Part shown: positions 59,624 to 64,000 of the stretch, piece by piece | Numbering within the stretch: position 1 is the first letter of the stretch | How the letters are laid out: every line of letters starts with the position of its first letter | Source of the DNA: DATHBD01 sp035296325 | GTDB lineage: Bacteria; Actinomycetota; Actinomycetes; Mycobacteriales; Micromonosporaceae | Length of the DNA stretch: 64,000 nucleotides | Assembly (NCBI GenBank): GCA_035296325.1 | Contig: DATHBD010000016.1 | Location: 1-64,000 of the forward strand | Direction: 5' to 3' | Translations under genes and position numbers: made by a program | Notes under the pieces: model-generated | The model's input: only the letters and a program-made list of their open reading frames with translations | Told to the model about the DNA's origin: nothing | Databases searched by the model: none

Positions 59624-60139
59624 ATGGGAGGCATGGTGGCTCGGTCGCTGTTCGGCTTTCCCAACCCGGTGAACGAGGTGTCGGCCCGACTCGTTGCCGG
59701 GGGCGTGGTCGTGCTCTCCATCGCAACCGTGGCCCTTGACCAACCCTGGCTGACGGCGGTGATCGCGTACGGGTTCGTTGCCCGGGTGCTGGCTGGGCCG
59801 AAACTCAGCCCGCTGGCCCTGCTCGTCACCCGGGTCATCACGCCACGACTACCGGTCAGGGCGAAGCTGGTGGCCGGTCCACCGAAGCGCTTCGCGCAGG
59901 GTATGGGCGCCGTAGTCACGGTGATCGCGGCGCTGCTGGTCCTCGGGTTCGGCCAGAAGACCGCCGCGTATGCCGTACTCGGTGTGGTTATCCTGGCCGC
60001 TACGCTCGAGTCGGTATTCGCCTTCTGCGTGGGATGCACGGTCTTCGGCTGGCTGATGCGTGCCGGCCTTGTTCCCGAATCGGTCTGTGCCGAGTGCGAC
60101 AACATCGCCGGTCGCCGGCCCGACCCGGCGGGTCAGTGA
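59624..60139 (+). CDS. DUF4395 family membrane protein
   Basis: 171 residues, four hydrophobic segments. FPNPVNEVSARLVAGG, GPKLSPLALLVTRVI, GPPKRFAQGMGAV and FCVGCTVFGWLMRAGLVPE match the DUF4395 family. The CVGC pair in a membrane helix suggests redox or metal contact; the family often neighbours thioredoxin or rhodanese genes, none here. ATG 59624 is given; a GTG at 59636 follows GGGAGG more closely. Confidence 0.88.
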   Translation: MGGMVARSLFGFPNPVNEVSARLVAGGVVVLSIATVALDQPWLTAVIAYGFVARVLAGPKLSPLALLVTRVITPRLPVRAKLVAGPPKRFAQGMGAVVTVIAALLVLGFGQKTAAYAVLGVVILAATLESVFAFCVGCTVFGWLMRAGLVPESVCAECDNIAGRRPDPAGQ

Positions 60140-60563
60140 CGCACCAGCCCGCGTACCCAGGTCTACGAGCAGATCGAAGTGGCGAGGCGAGCCGTGCACC
60201 GGCACCGACACCGACGAGCCAGCCGCGTTCCGCCGATGTGGCGTCTCCGCACCGATCGGCCGCTACGCCACGCGGCTGTGCCGGTGGGAACGCTTCGGGG
60301 TGTTGGCCTTGGGGCGAGGAATGCTCGAGTGAGGGCTGATCGGGCAGACGTCCGGGGTTCAAGGTGCAGGGCCTGTCCGGGGTGTCGTACCAGGGCCGCT
60401 TCATCGGTCATCATGGCGTCACGGCCGTCCCGCGCGACGGTATGTGAAACGGCTGCGACACACGTGCGAGGACGTCCCGGGAACGTGGCCAGGTTCGTCC
60501 GGAACGCGATGTTGGGCCGGCGGGGCCGGTGTCGTGCCAGGTTTACGGCGTTTGGAGAAGCGG
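60140..60563. other. Intergenic region
   Basis: No supportable gene; open frames here are Arg-rich shadows. It must carry the promoter for the lipoprotein gene at 60564; none could be named. Confidence 0.35.
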
Positions 60564-61100
60564 ATGCGCGGTGAGTCGCGGTTGGGTAAGCGGGCAGGCA
60601 CGGCAGCCATCGCGATCATGTTCGGGTTGGCGGCCTGCACTGAGTCGGGCGGGGGCCCGCCCGCCGCGGAGTCGGACGACGGCCCGACCGTGTCGACGCC
60701 GCCCGCAACCAGTCAGACGGCAAGCGCTGCCGCCCAACCCTCGGCGACGGTACCGGTCAGGGACGGCAAGACCGCGGCCGACGTCGGCATCGAGACCAAG
60801 GGCGGCACGTTCACGCCGCTGATCGACCGTGACACCGTGCTGCCGACGACGCACAACGAAACGTTCACCACGGCAGAGGACAACCAGCCGACAATCAACA
60901 TCGATGTGTACCGGGGCACCTCCGACCGCCTCGCCGACAACCAGCGCCTCGGCCGTTACGAGCTGACCGTGCCGAACCCCGGGCCCAAAGGTGACCCCCA
61001 GCTCTCCGTCACCTTCGACATCGACGCATCCGGCGCATTCCGACTGACCGCCACCGACCAGACCACCGGAACGCCGGTCACAGTGTCCGCACTGGACTGA
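60564..61100 (+). CDS. Lipoprotein made of a stand-alone DnaK (Hsp70) substrate-binding beta domain
   Basis: 178 residues. Signal peptide with lipobox GLAAC, Cys25; a Ser/Thr/Ala/Pro linker to about 72; then residues 74-176 follow the beta-sandwich substrate-binding domain of DnaK: GIETKGGTFTPLIDRDTVLP, FTTAEDNQPTINIDVYRG, ADNQRLGRYEL, DPQLSVTFDIDASGAFRLTA. The ATPase domain and the helical lid are absent. ATG 60564 has GGAG 7 bases upstream. It would be tethered outside the membrane, where there is no ATP, so a passive peptide binder is likely. No neighbour explains it. Confidence 0.85.
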   Translation: MRGESRLGKRAGTAAIAIMFGLAACTESGGGPPAAESDDGPTVSTPPATSQTASAAAQPSATVPVRDGKTAADVGIETKGGTFTPLIDRDTVLPTTHNETFTTAEDNQPTINIDVYRGTSDRLADNQRLGRYELTVPNPGPKGDPQLSVTFDIDASGAFRLTATDQTTGTPVTVSALD

Positions 61101-61120
61101 GCAAGCAGGGCACCGCTTGC
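61101..61120 (+). terminator. Possible terminator hairpin
   Basis: GCAAGC, 8-base loop, GCTTGC directly after the TGA of the lipoprotein gene. The stem is only 6 bases, without a T run. Confidence 0.4.
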
Positions 61121-61286
61121 CATGACGAAGAGGGCTGTCTCCTGATGGTCGGTCGCGACCAGGGTATTCCGGGCGCCAATCACCTCTGCCGACCACGCCC
61201 CGGCCCGGGGAGATCTCGATTCATGACCGGTACCGGCCAAGGAGAATCGGGTCCGTAGCCGCTGCCACGAGACGTTGCCCAGCACG

Positions 61287-61748
61287 CTAGAGGCTCATCC
61301 AACAGTAGAGTGATTCGCCATGCTCGCGAGCGTGCACAGCGAGGGCGGCGAAGTCGGCCACCACGTCGCGAAGGTACTCCTGCTCGGCATAGCCGCCGAA
61401 CTCCTCGACGGTGGCCCACCGCTCGGCGAGATCCGGCGTCCGATCGGCCGGGATGCTGGCGAGTACGTCCCGGGCGCGGTCGTCGAGGACGGATACCCAC
61501 GGACCCTCGTACGTCATGTCCTGCCCGCCGCCCTCTGGCCAGATAAGGCGATCGCCGACCATGTCTGGGCTCCAATCCTGGCCGGTCACGAAAGCGACCA
61601 ACTGGCCGAGGATTACGCACGGGTCGATGGTCTTCACTCCCATCCCGTCGAAGGTCGCCGGCACGGGTGAGAGGGCGTCGTTATCGTCCATGTGTTTGCG
61701 CACCTGGACCTCATTGGCCGCCCGGAAATAGTCGAACAGGACACTCAC
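61287..61748 (-). CDS. Hypothetical protein, conserved actinobacterial type
   Basis: 153 residues. SVLFDYFRAANEVQVRKHMD, GMGVKTIDPCVILGQLVAFV and the ending GESLYCWMSL follow a pattern I recall from many small uncharacterised Streptomyces and Micromonospora proteins. No function known. GTG 61748 has GGAGG 5 bases upstream, a strong start. Confidence 0.7.
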   Translation of the reverse strand: MSVLFDYFRAANEVQVRKHMDDNDALSPVPATFDGMGVKTIDPCVILGQLVAFVTGQDWSPDMVGDRLIWPEGGGQDMTYEGPWVSVLDDRARDVLASIPADRTPDLAERWATVEEFGGYAEQEYLRDVVADFAALAVHAREHGESLYCWMSL

Positions 61749-62003
61749 CGTTTCCTCCGCAAGTCGGTCGTGAAGGGCTTAACGTCCGGCATCGTTGGTG
61801 AATCCGGCGGCGGTCCAGCAGCATACCCTCATGCCGCCCCCGCGTTGTCCGGTGTGGACACCGATGTAGCGGGCCGCGATTGGGCTTTCTCCCGGCCCCA
61901 CGGGTTGACGACGCTTCCGCACCACGGCGGGCGTGCGTCGACAGCTCATCCCCGGAGCCAGGCCGACGACCACTATTTGACGTCACACAGTACGGGCGGT
62001 AGT

Positions 62004-62396
62004 ATGCGTCACATGATACCGGCCGACCAGGATTCATCCGCGGGCAGCGATCGGCAGACCCAGCTTCTGCGTGGCGCACTCGACATGTGCCTGCTCGCCC
62101 TGCTGTCCGATGACGCCGCTCACGGCTACGAGCTCGTGCGCAGGGTAGCGGCCGCCGGGTTCGATGGCGTCGGCTACGGCACCGTCTACCCACTGCTGAC
62201 CCGCATGCGCCGGCTCGGCTTGGTCGCTGATGAACTGCAAGCCAGCCCGACCGGCCCGCCCCGCAAGGTGTATGCCCTCACCGAAGCCGGTCACGCCCGC
62301 CTGCACGCCTGGCGGCGGCAGTGGGTCCACTTCGTCGGGCTCGTCGATACCACGCTCGCCAACTCCGCCACCGACCTTCCGAGGAGTAGTTCATGA
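62004..62396 (+). CDS. PadR-family transcriptional regulator
   Basis: 130 residues. LLRGALDMCLLALLSDDAAH and GYELVRRV open the PadR winged helix; YGTVYPLLTRMRRLGLV and RKVYALTEAGHARL follow. Short C-terminal helix for dimerisation. ATG 62004 (or 62013). Overlaps the membrane gene by 4 bases. Upstream, GTCACAcagTA and GTCACAtgaTA occur 22 bases apart (61983 and 62009), possible autoregulatory sites. Confidence 0.9.
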   Translation: MRHMIPADQDSSAGSDRQTQLLRGALDMCLLALLSDDAAHGYELVRRVAAAGFDGVGYGTVYPLLTRMRRLGLVADELQASPTGPPRKVYALTEAGHARLHAWRRQWVHFVGLVDTTLANSATDLPRSSS

Positions 62397-63067
62397 CCAC
62401 CATCGACGAGACGATCGCCATCGCGGAGCAGGAGTGGCGGGAGTGCGGCATCGGGCTGCAGGAACGCATCGCGCTCGCCGCGGACCTGCGCGCCGACATG
62501 GAATCGGCCGCGAATGAAGGCATCACCCCAGACGTGCTCATCGGGTCCGACCTGCGTGACTTCGCCCGCCGCCTGGCCGACGAGGCAGGCGCGCAAGGCA
62601 CCGCGTACGCGTACGGACGAGTGGTCCGCGTCGCCCTGACCGGCATCGTGGCCGGCACCGTGACCGGATTCTTCATCATTACCGAGGGCGTGCACCCGCT
62701 GCTGGTATCGCTGTTCGACCTGCCCCGACCGAACCGGGTGCCGCTGTGGCTCGCCGCCGCCGTCTATCTCGGCGCCAACACCGTGTTCAGCGTCACCGGC
62801 GCCGCCCTCGCGCTCAGACTCCGCCTCCCGGCCCTGCCCGGCATCCGGCAGACCGTCCACGCCATGATGCTGCTGCTGCCGGTCGCGGGCATATTGGTGA
62901 CGCCGATAGTCATGGGCTTCGGCTGGCTGATGGACTACAGCTTGCATCCGCTGGTCGTGGGCACCGAAATCGGGCTCGTCATAGCCGCAGCCGTCAGCGC
63001 GGTCGCCCTCGCCCGTTGGTGGTCGCTGCGCAAACCGGTCCCGCAAGCGTGTCCGGTTGCCGCCTGA
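62393..63067 (+). CDS. Membrane protein with HAAS-like N domain, PadR partner
   Basis: 224 residues. Residues 1-80 are helical and charged (ETIAIAEQEWRECGIGLQER, LRADMESAANEGITPDVLIG), like the HAAS domain of DUF1700/DUF1129-type proteins that pair with PadR regulators; four membrane helices follow (about 82-104, 114-140, 147-172, 178-200). ATG 62393 overlaps padR by 4 bases. Its 3' end overlaps the convergent GlxA-type gene. Confidence 0.75.
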   Translation: MTTIDETIAIAEQEWRECGIGLQERIALAADLRADMESAANEGITPDVLIGSDLRDFARRLADEAGAQGTAYAYGRVVRVALTGIVAGTVTGFFIITEGVHPLLVSLFDLPRPNRVPLWLAAAVYLGANTVFSVTGAALALRLRLPALPGIRQTVHAMMLLLPVAGILVTPIVMGFGWLMDYSLHPLVVGTEIGLVIAAAVSAVALARWWSLRKPVPQACPVAA

Positions 63068-64000
63068 GCAGCGTCGCGCCCGTTTTGGTCTACTGGCGCG
63101 CCGGTCACCGCCTCAGCGTCCCTCTGAACTCCGGCGCCGTTCGCCGCCGCCGACATCGTGCTGCGAAACGTCTGCCGGTAGGCCGTCGGCGAGACCCCGA
63201 TCGCACCGGTCAGGTGCTGACGAAGCGAGGCTGCGGTGCCGAAGCCAGCCTCGGCGGCGACCCGGTCTATCGGTAGGTCGGTTGTCTCCAGCAGGTGTCG
63301 GGCCTGTTCGATCCGCTGCCGCGCCAGCCATTGTCCGGGCGTCATCCCGACCTCGGCGCGGAAGCGGCGTGAAAACGTGCGTACGCTCATCCGTGCCTGC
63401 CGGGCCAACTCGGCGAGGGTGATCGGCCGATACAACTGGCCGAGCGCCCACTGCCGTGTCTCTGACGTGGTTGCGGTTGTCGACTCGGGCACCGGACGGT
63501 CGATGAACTGTGCTTGACCGCCTTCGCGCCATGGCGGCACGACGCACAGCCGGGCTACCCGATTGGCGACGGCGCTACCGTGGTCGCGGCGCACGAGGTG
63601 CAGGCACACATCGATACCTGAGGCGACGCCAGCCGCGGTGAGCACCTGACCGTCATCGGTGTAGAGCACGTCCGCATCGACCTTCAGCTTGGGGAATGTG
63701 CGTTGGAGGTGGTCGGCGTTGTTCCAGTGCGTCGTGGCCGTCCGTCCGTCGAGTAGCCCGGCGGCGGCCAGCACGTACGAGGCCGTGCAGATGGAGACGA
63801 TTCGGGCGGTCGGCCGCAGCCGACGCAGTGCCGCCGCAACCGGCTCGGGTAGCCAGTCCTGGCTGCCGGTGGGCTCGCAGATGAAGGGCGGCAGCACGAG
63901 CGTTTCGGCCGCGTCGATTGCCTCGGCACCGTGCTGGACTGCGACGGCGAAGTCAGCGCTCGTTGCGACCGGTTCGCCGTCAACACTGCAGGTGACGACC
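62935..64000 (-). CDS. GlxA-type AraC regulator with DJ-1/PfpI domain (5' end outside window)
   Basis: 355 or more residues, open through the window edge. The N part is a DJ-1/PfpI-like domain (ARIVSICTASYVLAAAGLLD with Cys in the nucleophile elbow, TTHWNNADHL, ASGIDVCLHLV); the C part is an AraC HTH pair (ITLAELARQARMSVRTFSRR, AAEAGFGTAASLRQHL, GVSPTAYRQTF). After the normal end of the family about 75 further Ala/Thr-rich residues run antisense into the membrane gene (132-base overlap), which suggests a lost stop codon. Confidence 0.88.
   Translation of the reverse strand, partial: VVTCSVDGEPVATSADFAVAVQHGAEAIDAAETLVLPPFICEPTGSQDWLPEPVAAALRRLRPTARIVSICTASYVLAAAGLLDGRTATTHWNNADHLQRTFPKLKVDADVLYTDDGQVLTAAGVASGIDVCLHLVRRDHGSAVANRVARLCVVPPWREGGQAQFIDRPVPESTTATTSETRQWALGQLYRPITLAELARQARMSVRTFSRRFRAEVGMTPGQWLARQRIEQARHLLETTDLPIDRVAAEAGFGTAASLRQHLTGAIGVSPTAYRQTFRSTMSAAANGAGVQRDAEAVTGAPVDQNGRDAAQAATGHACGTGLRSDHQRARATALTAAAMTSPISVPTTSGCKL

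Noticed and set aside
1..64000. CRISPR arrays, tRNA or rRNA genes, intact insertion sequences
   Set aside because: No regularly spaced repeats, no tRNA cloverleaf with CCA-end pattern and no transposase motif were seen by eye on either strand.

Overview
The window is high-GC DNA with long antisense open frames, many GTG/TTG starts and 4-base gene overlaps. That fits an actinomycete. The combination of genes (cobN-type cobalamin operon, SigE-family sigma factor, DevS-like kinase with an Acg nitroreductase, DUF5990, DUF4395) suggests Micromonosporaceae or a relative; the family assignment is inference.

Region 1 (0.3-17.0 kb, minus strand): one operon of 13 cobalamin genes in the order cobN, fused chlI/chlD, cobO, cobB, cobI, cobM, cbiD, cobL, cbiG-cobJ fusion, ferredoxin, NiCoT cobalt transporter, cobH, cbiX. 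Nearly every junction is a 4-base GTGA/ATGA overlap. A clear cobalamin riboswitch (16865-17026) heads it, followed by a 13-residue leader ORF with a strong ribosome-binding site. The set mixes 'late cobalt' genes (cobN/chlID) with 'anaerobic type' genes (cbiD, cbiG, cbiX); cobG, cobF and cobK are not in the window.

Region 2 (17.4-27.3 kb): an NmrA-like reductase, an APH-fold phosphotransferase, a small membrane protein, an AraC-family regulator, a RibD/DHFR-like reductase, then a complete five-gene LivKHMGF branched-chain-amino-acid-type ABC transporter with its own promoter and operator-like palindrome. A perfect hairpin separates it from a lower-GC gene of unknown function with C-terminal membrane segments.

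Region 3 (27.9-42.8 kb): an L-rhamnose island. Two operons start from near-identical promoter/operator modules (27938 and 32778), with an IclR regulator between them. The first encodes a metallo-beta-lactamase-fold protein lacking the metal motif, a zinc alcohol dehydrogenase, L-rhamnonate dehydratase and an L-rhamnose 1-dehydrogenase-like SDR. The second encodes two CUT1 permeases, a GH78 alpha-L-rhamnosidase, a sugar-binding lipoprotein and a 1344-residue GH106-like hydrolase. Together they would release, import and oxidise rhamnose by the non-phosphorylating route.

Region 4 (42.8-54.1 kb): a secreted beta-helix protein, a FAD monooxygenase-like protein, an unknown protein, DUF5990, a small secreted peptide, a TetR remnant, a GNAT acetyltransferase, a DevS/DosS-like haem-sensor-type histidine kinase divergent from an Acg-family nitroreductase, and a stand-alone CheB domain. 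Intergenic parts hold a five-copy pentanucleotide repeat and a strong nested hairpin.

Region 5 (54.6-64.0 kb): a SigE-family ECF sigma factor coupled to a membrane-anchored propeller protein; three pseudopilin-like genes, the last fused to a ricin-type lectin region; a DUF4395 membrane protein; a lipoprotein that consists of a stand-alone DnaK (Hsp70) substrate-binding beta domain; an unknown small protein; a PadR regulator with its membrane partner; and a GlxA-type AraC regulator cut by the window end. The lipoprotein with an Hsp70 peptide-binding domain and no ATPase is the most unusual item seen.
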